From assembly GCA_005778115.1 (NCBI GenBank), contig SXKJ01000044.1, positions 1-58,458 on the forward strand: a DNA stretch of 58,458 nucleotides. The letters are read 5' to 3'. The first letter of the stretch is position 1. Every line of letters starts with the position of its first letter. Positions 51,901-58,458 of this stretch are shown piece after piece. Under the pieces are notes generated by a model that saw only the letters and a program-made list of their open reading frames with translations, searched no databases and was not told the DNA's origin. The DNA comes from Planctomyces sp. GTDB taxonomy: Bacteria > Planctomycetota > Planctomycetia > Planctomycetales > Planctomycetaceae. A program made the position numbers and the translations under genes.

Positions 51901-52289
51901 TCAGCCAGAAGGTTGAGAAGTACGAACGCACCGAACTGGCGAATCTCGACAAGCTCAAGAGCGGCGACCTGGTCGAAGTCGAATTGGAGATCGACAGCAA
52001 GAACGACTACGAGTACCTGCTGTTTGAAGACCCGAAGGCCAGCGGCTTCGAGCCGGTCGAAGTCCGCAGCGGCTACAACGGCAACGAAATGCACGCCTAC
52101 GTCGAATTCCGCGACGAGCGTGTCGCGTTCTTCGTCCGAGCATTAGCCCGCGGCCAACACAGCTTGTCGTACCGCTTGCGCGCCGAGATTCCAGGTCGTT
52201 TCAGTGCGTTGCCGACAAAAGCATCCGCGATGTACGCACCAGAACTGAAGGCGAATTCGGACGAGATCAAGCTGGCGATTGAAGACTGA
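45972..52289 (+). CDS. Alpha-2-macroglobulin-family thioester protein
   Basis: A 2,105-residue exported protein. The signal region is WMMCGCLAVMAMGFWAIG. Residues about 25-450 are helical and TPR-like; the macroglobulin and bait-type domains follow (VVFTRSMDADAFGGLAGDYE ... SSRVILWVADTVI), then the thioester motif YGCTEQT with C1555 and Q1558, so it should trap proteases covalently. The thioester domain continues as LERLTEMQVSDGGWGWFSG. Residues about 797-843 are very rich in Trp and Tyr. In-frame palindrome sequence lies at about 996-1020, and an AT-rich repeat at about 1917-1928. PbpC, the usual partner of bacterial A2M, is absent. AGGA lies before the ATG. Confidence 0.92.
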   Translation: MRWSVWMMCGCLAVMAMGFWAIGEEAKPPSFNEATKKMQAGNFKEAFEEFRKIGLDPKSPAREMSETLNQAIQCLQQLGRINEIDEFREKIVEVHKDNWRLLQAAARSYLTLEHNGVIIAGKFQRGPHRGGDGRQVHASERDRVRALQLLTQAMPLALKDDNKADAAEFHWVFAQVLLNGMGHSEPWKLQVLTDLATLPDYEDGYWQWWWRGQQQSARGAPVDAEGNPIYYSVPKSYADAKSDGERWRWMLTQTVELNAARKNEVLLAHAAFLQSQFGVETMAHFGWWSRFADDSQDKGQAKTGSFAVHTLGEDETIANLATGVKRFKLPDEFNPYRIWQTVIASGKSNEGQQARELVAHFYENRRQYPKAVEAWRAAIAEYGPGNPTEHGPHRQVALNQIVKNWGRFEPSPTQPSGRGATVDFRFRNGNSVTFTAHELNVSKLIDDVKKYLKSSPAQINWQEMNLQDIGHRIVVENQQQYVGAKAAEWTLKLTPRANHVDDRVTVTTPLQRPGAYLVESKMPDGNSSRVILWVADTVIVKKSLEAKSFYFVADAVSGQPIAKANVEFFGWRQEAVAQGKPQWKIINRQFAEFTNADGQLMLGANQQPQEFQWVAIARTDSGRLAYHGFSHVWFQNRHDPEYHARKAFTITDRPVYRPAQKVQFKMWIGDAKYDQPDSNTFANAKGFAVELRNPKGEVVFTRSMDADAFGGLAGDYELPKDAPLGVWHLIATSYGIGSFRVEEYKKPEFEVKVEATKDPVALGDKITATIKANYYFGGAVTKAKVKYKVLRTNHSSTWYPSASWDWFYGRGYWWFCGDYAWYPGWRHWGCARPYPIWWGRGAEQPEVVIERETEIGEDGTVAVEIETSLAKAVHGDTDHSYSITAEVVDQSRRTIVGTGNVLVAREPFRVFAWVNRGHYRTGDDILAEFRAQTVDQKPVSGAGELTLFAITYNEKGEPVEKAVQTWKLDTNAEGYARQQMKAAKAGQYRLSYKLPFVVPPLGGTEIKTDAKAPPKGGTTNWIEGGYLFVVRGDGFDGKEFRFNDIELVTEKREYAAGEKVRLMINTNKAGGAVLLFLRPTNGVYLPPKLIRLDGKSHVEEIDVVQRDMPNFFVEAVTVADAKVHQEMREIVVPPEKRVLNVAVTPSQDEYKPGSPAKVQVKLTDSTGKPFVGSTVLSIYDKSVEYISGGSNVPEIKEFFWKWRRHHQPQTESSLGRYTYQLLKQNEQGMSDLGVFGGAVVEEMEMLQAGMRGSGRNFNTLGRSKMAATRAGGFGGGGPMAAAPAGALAKEMSLGDVASDKAAEGAAPGDVGPLPNAIQPTVRSNFADTAFWATSVTTNKEGLAEIALTMPEQLTGWKVKCWAMGPGTRVGQGEAEITTKKNLLVRLQAPRFFVQKDEVVLSANVHNYLKIDKEVEAVLEIDGRLMRLVADAASVGTDAGNVRHVKRIKVKAGGEERVDWRVSIIDEGEAVVRMSALTDEESDAMEMKFPVFVHGMLKTESWSGVIRPDKNSGKLTINVPKERRANQSRLEVRYSPTLAGAMVDALPYLVDYPYGCTEQTLNRFLPTVVTQRILRNMGLDLKAIQQKRTNLNAQEIGDDVERAKGWKRFDRNPVFDEAEVTTMVKSGLERLTEMQVSDGGWGWFSGWGEHSYPHTTAVVVHGLQIARENDVAIVPGVMERGVEWLKRHQAGEVAKLKNAPSKTSPWKEHADALDAFVYMVLVDADHANTDMLEFLYRDRTHLPVYAKSLFGLALHKQKQADKLAMILKNIEQFLVQDDENQTAYLKLPENNYWWSWYGSDIEANAYYLKLLSRVDAKDERASRLVKYLLNNRKHATYWNSTRDSAICIEAMAEYLKASGEDKPNLLVEVLIDGEVKQTVEITPDTLFGFNNKFVIEGEGLTTGEHVVELRKKPLGKSDISNLKSQISNPLYFNAYLTNFTLEDFITKAGLEVKVNRKYYKLTPVEKKVNVAGSRGQVVSQKVEKYERTELANLDKLKSGDLVEVELEIDSKNDYEYLLFEDPKASGFEPVEVRSGYNGNEMHAYVEFRDERVAFFVRALARGQHSLSYRLRAEIPGRFSALPTKASAMYAPELKANSDEIKLAIED
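48958..49031. repeat. GTAG-headed palindrome inside the macroglobulin gene
   Basis: TTCGTAGTCCCGCCTTTAGG on the left; read inward from the right TTCGTAGTTCCGCCTTTAGG, one mismatch. Each arm has CCGCC ttta GGCGG. It encodes FVVPPLGG ... PPKGGTTN in frame. Confidence 0.93.
51719..51753. repeat. AT-rich direct/inverted repeat inside the macroglobulin gene
   Basis: Repeated TCTCAAATTT and TTTGAAATC units, encoding SDISNLKSQISNP. The base composition is sharply different from the surrounding GC-rich gene. Confidence 0.8.
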
Positions 52290-52315
52290 CCTCTGCGGTT
52301 CATGATTTTGTGAAA

Positions 52316-52339
52316 CATGATTTTGTCGACAAAATCATG
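52316..52339. terminator. Perfect 24-base palindrome between convergent genes
   Basis: CATGATTTTG tcga CAAAATCATG is fully self-complementary. A partial copy, CATGATTTTG, lies 15 bases upstream. It lies between the ends of the macroglobulin and DUF1501 genes, so it may serve as a bidirectional terminator; an internal T-run is present but no tail follows. Confidence 0.6.
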
Positions 52340-52343
52340 GAAG

Positions 52344-53693
52344 TCAGAAGAGTTCTGCGATGGGTTCGCCCGATTCGATGATCGGGACCGGGCGTTGTTG
52401 GCGGTCGCGGACGGTGGCGTGGTGGTCGAGGCCGACGACGCGGTAGAGGCTGGCCAACAGATCGCCGGGACCGAGCGGGCGGTCTTTGGGTTCGGCTCCG
52501 TTGGAGACGGTCGAGCCAATGACTTGGCCGCCTCGAATGCCGCCGCCGGCAAGCAACGCTGACGCGGCTCCGGGCCAGTGGCCTCGGCCGGCATGTTGGT
52601 CGATGCGCGGGGCACGACCGAACTCACCGAACGCGGCGACGAGGACTCGGTCGATTTGGCCGCGCTGCGTCAGGTCTTCGATCAGCGCGGTGATGGCTTG
52701 GTCGTAGACGGGGAGCCGCTTGCGGAGGTTCTTTTCGATGACGTAATGGTCGTCCCACCAATCGACATCTTTTTCATAGAGGTTAATGACAACAAACGTC
52801 ACACCCGCTTCGACCAGCCGCCGGGCGAGCAACGCTGATTGGCCATAAGCGTGCCGGCCGTATTTGTCGCGCAGTTCGGTGGACTCTTGCGAGAGATCGA
52901 ACGCTTGCCGCACGGTCGAGCCGCTGACCAGTTCGAGGGCTTGTCGCTGCACGTCATCGAGATTGCGGAACGCCGGCTCGCGATCGAGTTTTCGCGAGAG
53001 GGAATCGAATTCGCGCATCAGTCCGCGACGTTCGTCGAGCCGTGACATCACGACATCGGCCGGCAGTTTGAATTCGGGTGGCCGATAGTTCCCAAGGCTC
53101 GGATCGCCACCGGCATCGAGCGCGGCATGACGAGAACTCAGAAATGCCGGACCTTCGTAGTAGCCGGCATGACGGCGGTAGTCTTCCGGGATCGCGACGT
53201 AAGCCGGCATCCCGCTCTTGCGCGGGCCAGCCAATGCGGAGATGACCGAGCCTTGCGACGGATTCTGCTGTCCCATCTGCCGAGCATTCAGGAGCGGCCA
53301 TCCGGTTTGCAGCCAGTGTGTCCCATCGTCATGAACGGCGAGGTTGTGCTTGATCGAACGAATGACCGCCAGCTTGTCGGCGATGCGTGCATGTCCCGGC
53401 ATCAACTCGCAGACATCGAGGCCGGGCTGGTTGGTGGCAATCGGATTGAACGGGCCGCGCACCTCGGCAGGCATCGCGGGCTTCATGTCATACAGGTCGA
53501 TATGCGAAGCGCCGCCGGCTTGAAACAGCAGAATGATCGCCGTGTCGTTGCGATCGGCCGTCGCCGCATTCGCTTGCCGCGACCTAAACACGCTGGGGAG
53601 TGTCAGTCCCGCGCCGAGCGATCCGACTCGCAAGAAACCGCGGCGGCTGATGCCGTCACACAATCGAACCGGACGACCAACGATGTCGAGCAT
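52344..53693 (-). CDS. DUF1501 domain protein, Tat-exported
   Basis: Second DUF1501 protein, 449 residues. The twin-arginine signal reads SRRGFLRVGSLGAGLTLPSV. Family blocks: AIILLFQAGGASHIDLYDMKP, HDDGTHWLQTGW, AAFGEFGRAPRI and GRGHWPGAASALLAGGG. The C terminus ends IIESGEPIAELF, nearly the same as the DUF1501 protein at 57075 (ML...NGKPIAELF), so those two are closer to each other than to the copy at 2414. No paired DUF1549/1553 gene. The start is ATG 53693; the extra 7 upstream codons in frame add nothing. Confidence 0.91.
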   Translation of the reverse strand: MLDIVGRPVRLCDGISRRGFLRVGSLGAGLTLPSVFRSRQANAATADRNDTAIILLFQAGGASHIDLYDMKPAMPAEVRGPFNPIATNQPGLDVCELMPGHARIADKLAVIRSIKHNLAVHDDGTHWLQTGWPLLNARQMGQQNPSQGSVISALAGPRKSGMPAYVAIPEDYRRHAGYYEGPAFLSSRHAALDAGGDPSLGNYRPPEFKLPADVVMSRLDERRGLMREFDSLSRKLDREPAFRNLDDVQRQALELVSGSTVRQAFDLSQESTELRDKYGRHAYGQSALLARRLVEAGVTFVVINLYEKDVDWWDDHYVIEKNLRKRLPVYDQAITALIEDLTQRGQIDRVLVAAFGEFGRAPRIDQHAGRGHWPGAASALLAGGGIRGGQVIGSTVSNGAEPKDRPLGPGDLLASLYRVVGLDHHATVRDRQQRPVPIIESGEPIAELF

Positions 53694-53776
53694 GAAGAAG
53701 CTCCCCGCGATCAAATCGCACCGACAAAGTGGGCCACAATGTTATCGACGACCGTTGTTCTGGCAATTCACCAAGG

Positions 53777-55930
53777 TCAGTCCTGCACGAGCGCCCCACC
53801 CTTCTTCTCCAGATGGCTGTACCAGCGATCGACGGCGGCTCGGCGTTGGCCGGGGGGATTGATTGGCGAGTATTCGTGTTTCAGGCCCGTCAGACGTTGG
53901 ATGTGGAAGAACGCCAATTCGCGGATGGCGAGATGCTCGCTCTCCAGCCAGCCGACCAGCGTGCGCGAGATGACCGGGGCCTTGGCGTCGGTTTGATCGA
54001 AGCCCCACAGCAGGCGATACACGGCCTCGGCATCGCTGGGCAGGTAGTGTTTAGAGAGCTCCGCTTTCAACAAGACTCGGTTGCGCGGGTCGAGCGGCAG
54101 CCACTGGCGGAGTCCGGTGATCGCCGCCAAGCGTGCCTCGCGATGGTCCCCTCGCGACAAGGCTTTGACGAGCGGCTCGTGGCTATCGGTCAGGGCCAGG
54201 CACTTCACGGCCAATTCGGAAATCGCCGGCCGCGGATTATTGATGACCGCCGGCATGCTCAGCAGTAGCGGTTGATCGGCATCAAATTCTTTTTCGAACG
54301 GAATCAGGTAGGGACGCTTGAGCTTGGCGGCCGCTCGCTTCGGATCTGGCTCCAACCAATCGGGGAGGACCAGTTGGCTCGCGCGACCGATTTCGCTGTT
54401 CTTCACGTTGGCGGCGGCATCGGAGGTGATCGACAAGAAGCCCGGACCTTCGATCGTCGCGGCTTTGCCATCTGCGTTGATGAAGCGAATCGTACCGCGT
54501 GCGACGTGCAACGAGGCTGTGAAGCCCGGTGCCATCAGATCGGTCTCGAATCGCGTGGGCTCGTGGCGATGCACCTCAATTCCACAGACCGCGTCGTCGC
54601 TGGCTAGCTCCAATCGAGTTTTCTGGCCGTGCAGCAGCAGCGTGATTGGCAGCGATGGCTTTTGTGGTTTCGCGGCAACGGCGTCCTCATCCGTTGATTG
54701 CAGGCCGTGAGCTTCAAACACCAGCGTTCCCTGGTCGATGTCTAAACCGAATCCCACGTGCTCGTCCGGACCAAGCGTCCGCACGGCGGTCCCGCCGTTG
54801 AGCGCGATCAGACACAGATCGTCGCCAGCCGCCAGGTCGGCGCGAAACGGTTCCGGACACGCGAGCCGATCTCCCGTCTTCAACTCCGCACCGCGGGGAA
54901 GCACGATGAAGTCGTTGGCAGTGGCATCGAACCGCAACAAGATCCCCTCTTTGGAAACACGAGCCAGCTTCTGTGCCGGCAGCATTTTCGCGAGCGGCGC
55001 TTCTTCTGGTTCCACGACCGGCTTATTCACCGGCTCAACAGGTTGTGGCGGAGTCGGCAACGGTTTGACCGGCTTGACTGGTGGCAGTTCCGGTTCAATC
55101 TCGGGAAGCTCTTTCGGCTCGGCGACGCGGACGTTGCGCGGCTTGTTCGTGAGGACCGGGTCCACTTGTGCGATCTGCGGATCATTCGACGACTCAGGTC
55201 TGACAGCCGGATTGGCCACGCTCTTTCCTGGTTGGTCAACCTCCGTCGAAGCAGCTTTGTCGGGACTCAATCGCTCCCCTTCCGGCTGAGGGCTGGATCG
55301 CAGTTGGCCAGTCATGGTCGGATCGCGCATCAAGAGGTTGATCCAGCCGACGCCGATCAACAGCACCAGCGCCAACATTCCAGAGCGTTTCCAAGAAGTC
55401 TGCGGCTGCAAGTATTCCGGCAGCGCGGCATCGGTTGAACCACTGTGAGACAAATGCTCGGCCGATGCGATCATCGGAATCGAGCGGGACTCACGGGCCG
55501 GCATCGCGCTCATGAAATCATTGGCTCGGACAACATCGTCCGCCGCGACCGGCCCCAAGCCATACATGCGCGACCGAGTCTCCTGCCGCACCTCCACCGG
55601 ATCGCCCAGCACCAGCGTGAGGATTTGATGGCAGGCCGCCACCTCCGCCAAATGCATGTCCGAGTCGAGACAAATCTTCTCGACATCCACGACTTCCGCC
55701 GGAGTCAGTTCGCTGTCGAGGTACTCGGCGACAAGATTCGGATCGAGTCCCGCCCCCTTGCCGAACAATTCCGGAGCCGACAATCGTCGCCGACGCATCA
55801 CCTCTTTGATCCGGTCCACGAGCGCTGTCGCATAGCTGCTCTCGGTCAGCTTCTGCCCGATCTCCTTCGCCTGGTCCGGCTGCAGTTCGTCATCAAGGTA
55901 GGCAATAAGTGTTCGCAATGTCAGTCGCAT
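53777..55930 (-). CDS. Anti-sigma/FecR-like membrane protein with HEAT-like tail
   Basis: A 717-residue protein whose first 130 residues resemble the N-terminal domain of planctomycete anti-sigma factors (LIAYLDDELQPDQAKEIG repeated as LVAEYLDSELTPAEVVDVEK, then HLAEVAACHQILTLVLGDP). One transmembrane helix lies at about 184-202. A Pro/Val/Glu-rich linker (PELPPVKPVKPLPTPPQP) follows, then a FecR-like beta domain (residues about 330-520) and a helical C-terminal region. No zinc-binding HXXXCXXC is visible. It may control an ECF sigma factor, but none is adjacent. It is transcribed toward the DUF1501 gene. A palindrome lies upstream. Confidence 0.75.
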   Translation of the reverse strand: MRLTLRTLIAYLDDELQPDQAKEIGQKLTESSYATALVDRIKEVMRRRRLSAPELFGKGAGLDPNLVAEYLDSELTPAEVVDVEKICLDSDMHLAEVAACHQILTLVLGDPVEVRQETRSRMYGLGPVAADDVVRANDFMSAMPARESRSIPMIASAEHLSHSGSTDAALPEYLQPQTSWKRSGMLALVLLIGVGWINLLMRDPTMTGQLRSSPQPEGERLSPDKAASTEVDQPGKSVANPAVRPESSNDPQIAQVDPVLTNKPRNVRVAEPKELPEIEPELPPVKPVKPLPTPPQPVEPVNKPVVEPEEAPLAKMLPAQKLARVSKEGILLRFDATANDFIVLPRGAELKTGDRLACPEPFRADLAAGDDLCLIALNGGTAVRTLGPDEHVGFGLDIDQGTLVFEAHGLQSTDEDAVAAKPQKPSLPITLLLHGQKTRLELASDDAVCGIEVHRHEPTRFETDLMAPGFTASLHVARGTIRFINADGKAATIEGPGFLSITSDAAANVKNSEIGRASQLVLPDWLEPDPKRAAAKLKRPYLIPFEKEFDADQPLLLSMPAVINNPRPAISELAVKCLALTDSHEPLVKALSRGDHREARLAAITGLRQWLPLDPRNRVLLKAELSKHYLPSDAEAVYRLLWGFDQTDAKAPVISRTLVGWLESEHLAIRELAFFHIQRLTGLKHEYSPINPPGQRRAAVDRWYSHLEKKGGALVQD

Positions 55931-55943
55931 GATCGACCCTTTT

Positions 55944-55999
55944 CGTGGGGCAGGTTTTCAACCTGCCAGAAACACAGGCAGATTGAAAACCTGCCCCAC
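55944..55999. repeat. Palindrome with GGCAGGTT core, copy 2
   Basis: CGTGGGGCAGGTT ttc AACCTGCC on the left; right arm read inward GTGGGGCAGGTT ttc AATCTGCC (C to T gives a G-U pair in the stem). It lies between divergent genes. Confidence 0.88.
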
Positions 56000-56093
56000 A
56001 TCCCAAACTCACCCTGAATAGTGGCAATCTCGCTCAAGTTTCGTACAAGAATCCTCAACAACTCGAAAACTCCTTCTCCATTCCGGGACAACC

Positions 56094-56981
56094 ATGATGC
56101 CGATCCTTCGCCAATTGTCCGTTGTGACTGTGTTGATGCTGGTCGCCACTCCTCTGAGTTTGGCATTCGCCGACGATGCCGAAGCCCAGTCTCGTCCGCA
56201 GCGATTGCTGCTGATCGGACAAGGCCCGGACGGCTCGCACAAGCCGACGACGCACGAGTACTTCGCCGGAGTCAACCTACTGGCTCGATTGTTGCGCGGT
56301 CAGCCAACACTGGAGGTCATCGTCGTCAACGCCGATGGCGACTGGCGCGACGGCCCGCAACTGCTCGCACGCGCCGACGCCGCCGTGCTCTTCGTTTCTG
56401 AGGGAGCCAAGTGGCTGTCAGCGGACGCGGCCCGACTCACCGCCTTCCGCGATCTGGCCAAGCGCGGTGGAGGACTCGGCGCGCTGCACTGGGCGACCGG
56501 CACCAAAGCTGCCGAGCCGATCGCACCCTATGTGCAGCTCTTTGGTGCCTGCCACGGAGGTCCCGATCGCCGCTTCAAAGAGTTCGAGGAGATTACTCCG
56601 CAACTGGTCAACGCCGAGCATCCCATCCTGCGCGGCGTTCGTCCGGTCGCCGTGCGCGAAGAGTTCTACTTCGCATTGAAGATGACCTCGCGCGATGCCG
56701 CCGCACCGGTGACGCTGTCCGAGAAAGACTCGCCGATCACCACGCTTCTGCGCATCCCGGCCGACGCGACCTCAGGCACCGTCGCTTGGTGCTGGGAGCG
56801 TCCCGACAGCGGCCGCTCATTCGGATTCACGGGACTGCACTTCCACGACAATTGGAAGCACGAGTCGTATCGCCGCTTCATCGCACAAGCCGTGCTGTGG
56901 ACTCTGAAACGCGACATCCCAAAAACCGGACTCCCGGTTCCCGTCACCGATCGAGACCTTTCGTTGCCCGATGCCAAGTGA
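56094..56981 (+). CDS. ThuA-domain secreted protein
   Basis: A 295-residue protein with a signal peptide (LSVVTVLMLVATPLSLAFA) and a ThuA-like (trehalose-utilisation) domain of the class-I glutamine-amidotransferase-like fold: RLLLIGQGPDGSHKPTTHEYF, LFVSEGAKWLSADAARLTAF, and the AVLWTLKRDIP tail. In planctomycetes ThuA domains occur in many exported proteins linked to sugar use; the reaction is not known. Two ATGs are at 56094 and 56097. It is divergent from the FecR-like gene and followed by DUF1501, with 93 bases between. Confidence 0.88.
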   Translation: MMPILRQLSVVTVLMLVATPLSLAFADDAEAQSRPQRLLLIGQGPDGSHKPTTHEYFAGVNLLARLLRGQPTLEVIVVNADGDWRDGPQLLARADAAVLFVSEGAKWLSADAARLTAFRDLAKRGGGLGALHWATGTKAAEPIAPYVQLFGACHGGPDRRFKEFEEITPQLVNAEHPILRGVRPVAVREEFYFALKMTSRDAAAPVTLSEKDSPITTLLRIPADATSGTVAWCWERPDSGRSFGFTGLHFHDNWKHESYRRFIAQAVLWTLKRDIPKTGLPVPVTDRDLSLPDAK

Positions 56982-57074
56982 TCCTCGCGAAGTGGCTTTG
57001 ACGAAGCTCTGATTGTTCGGCCGAGAAAATTCGGCCTAAGATGTGAACGACCACATTCCTTCGAGGTGCCTTCA

Positions 57075-58412
57075 ATGCTCAATGTTTGGGGTCCACAACG
57101 GTCACGATGCTGCAACGGCACCAGCCGCCGAGATGTTCTCAAAGTCGGCACGCTGGGCGCGACCGGACTGATGCTGCCCGATCTGCTGCGAGCACGCGCC
57201 GCGTTGGGTAAGACCAGCGAGAGCCTCAAGGACACAACGATCGTGTGGCTGTTCCTTTCTGGAGGTCCTACTCAATTCGAGACGTTTGATCCAAAACCGG
57301 ACAATGCGTTGCCGTATCGCAGCACCGTCGGCACGCTCAAGACAAACGTGCCGGGAACGCACATCGGTGGACTGTTCCCGAACCTCGCGCAGCTTGCCGA
57401 CAAGTATTCGATCATTCGTTCGTTCGCACACACCGCTGCGGACCATACGGCCGCAACGCACTGGCTCTCGACCGGACACGATCATCCGCCGGCCGGCAAC
57501 GGTGCTCCTCCCATTCAGCCGAGCATCGGTTCGATCCTGTCTCGGTTTCGTGGCCCGAATCATCCCGCCAGCGGAATGCCCACCTACGTCGGCCTCGATC
57601 ATCTTTACGCGGAAGGCCCGGCGTGGCTGGGAGGCTCCTACACGCCGTTCGACGCGCGCGGGAATTCGTTGGCCAACATGATGCCTCGGCTGACGCTCGA
57701 CCGCCTGCAGGATCGCCGCTCGCTGCTCAAGACATTCGACCAGATGGATCGAGCCATCGACCAAAGCGGCATGATGCACACGATGGATGAGCACGAAGGC
57801 CGAGCCCTCGAACTCATTCGAGGCAAAGCTCGCGAGGCATTTGATCTATCGCGAGAAGATCCCAAACTACGCGAGCGATACGGCAAGGGAGACAAGAAGC
57901 TGGGAGAGAATCTGTTGCTCGCGCGGCGTCTTGCCGAGGCCAACACCGGAATGATTACCGTCTGGTACGGCGGCTGGGATTCGCACGGCACCAATCCGGC
58001 AGTCAACCACGGCACCATCGAAGAAGAGATGCGGAAGCTGGCTCCAGAGTTCGACCACGCGGTCTCCGTCTTCTTGGAAGACCTGTACGCTCGCGGGTTG
58101 GACCAAAAAGTTCTGCTGGCCATCGTAGGCGAGTTCGGTCGATCGCCGCACATCAACAAGGACGGCGGCCGCGAACACTGGCCACAGCTCGGCAATCAAG
58201 TCCTGGCTGGCGGCGGGATGCAGATGGGGAAACTCATCGGCGAATCGACCGCCAAGGGAGACGTACCGCTCTCCAATCCCGTCTCGCCGAACGATCTGCT
58301 CGCCACGCTCTTCCAGTTCCTCGGCATGCCGCTCGACTTGCAGTACACGAATCAAGCGGGGCGTCCAACCAACATGCTCGACAACGGCAAACCAATCGCC
58401 GAGCTGTTTTGA
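57075..58412 (+). CDS. DUF1501 domain protein, Tat-exported
   Basis: Third DUF1501 protein, 445 residues, complete. Twin-arginine signal TSRRDVLKVGTLGATGLMLP; family blocks TIVWLFLSGGPTQFETFDPKP, TAADHTAATHWLSTGHDHPP, WYGGWDSHG, AIVGEFGRSPHINKDGGREH and LAGGGMQMGKLIG. GAGG lies 8 bases before ATG 57075, which is preferred over GTG 57066. It follows the ThuA gene on the same strand. The 46 bases after its stop reach the window edge and show no gene. Confidence 0.92.
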   Translation: MLNVWGPQRSRCCNGTSRRDVLKVGTLGATGLMLPDLLRARAALGKTSESLKDTTIVWLFLSGGPTQFETFDPKPDNALPYRSTVGTLKTNVPGTHIGGLFPNLAQLADKYSIIRSFAHTAADHTAATHWLSTGHDHPPAGNGAPPIQPSIGSILSRFRGPNHPASGMPTYVGLDHLYAEGPAWLGGSYTPFDARGNSLANMMPRLTLDRLQDRRSLLKTFDQMDRAIDQSGMMHTMDEHEGRALELIRGKAREAFDLSREDPKLRERYGKGDKKLGENLLLARRLAEANTGMITVWYGGWDSHGTNPAVNHGTIEEEMRKLAPEFDHAVSVFLEDLYARGLDQKVLLAIVGEFGRSPHINKDGGREHWPQLGNQVLAGGGMQMGKLIGESTAKGDVPLSNPVSPNDLLATLFQFLGMPLDLQYTNQAGRPTNMLDNGKPIAELF

Positions 58413-58458
58413 ACGAACGCCAGCGGGCGTCTCGTTCTGAAAGAGAAGTCGGGATGAC

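Noticed and set aside
27588-52339. Palindromes read as ordinary intrinsic terminators
   Set aside because: Most lack a T-run, several lie inside genes or upstream of starts, and arm-internal compensating changes are not explained by termination. The palindrome at 52316 is the only one I kept as a possible terminator.

Overview
The window reads as a chromosomal segment of a planctomycete (Planctomycetota). The case rests on gene content seen together: three DUF1501 proteins with Tat signals, a DUF1559 pilin-like protein with a C-terminal H-X9-DG motif, a cysteine-rich secreted protein built of YTV-type repeats (a planctomycete wall-protein family), paired FG-GAP/ASPIC-UnbV and TPR proteins, DUF3299 proteins and a thioester alpha-2-macroglobulin. 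Genes are GC-rich and lie on both strands in short runs. I see no rRNA, tRNA, CRISPR array, prophage or transposase.

Layout. 1-2.1 kb: an arsenate reductase, a ParDE-type toxin-antitoxin pair whose toxin is frameshifted, a truncated second copy of the arsenate reductase, and a small unknown gene. 2.4-4.8 kb: DUF1501 and pdxJ. 5.0-11.4 kb (+): two DUF3299 proteins, two paralogous secreted proteins (the second with an in-frame stop), then a DUF3592 / arrestin-like / P-loop ATPase operon. 11.5-19.8 kb: transglutaminase lipoprotein, large membrane protein, M48 protease, D-threonine-aldolase-fold enzyme, PolX, peroxiredoxin, four-helix-bundle protein. 19.9-25.2 kb (-): a probable carbohydrate-use cluster (beta-propeller, alpha/beta hydrolase, cupin, PfkB kinase, Gfo/Idh/MocA oxidoreductase). 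25.3-27.6 kb: LOG protein and the YTV protein. 27.7-38.2 kb (-): two TPR + CRTAC1-type modules around a DUF1559 protein and a seven-CXXCH cytochrome/TPR protein. 38.5-45.5 kb: YhaM-type nuclease, SDR, BKACE enzyme, a cyanophycin-synthetase-like ligase with a degenerate Mur domain, and a GlmU-like protein. 46-52.3 kb: a 2,105-residue alpha-2-macroglobulin. 52.3-58.4 kb: two more DUF1501 proteins, a FecR/anti-sigma-like membrane protein and a ThuA protein.

The most unusual signal is not a gene. More than 30 palindromic elements sit in almost every intergenic gap. Many are inverted pairs of small hairpins, many carry a GTAG tetranucleotide at the foot of the hairpin, and the two arms of one element often differ only by changes that preserve the arm's own hairpin. 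This is the architecture of REP/BIME elements (GTAG-headed REPs mobilised by RAYT/Y1 transposases in proteobacteria), but with stems that differ from locus to locus. At several genes the TAG of the GTAG head is the stop codon, and in at least two genes (the cyanophycin-synthetase-like ligase and the alpha-2-macroglobulin) complete elements lie in frame inside the coding sequence. I know of no description of such a family in planctomycetes, but I could not search.

How the genes work together is mostly inference. The 19.9-25.2 kb cluster looks catabolic. The 28-38 kb run looks like an envelope or secretion-associated module. The 9.1-11.4 kb trio looks like a membrane sensor with its ATPase.
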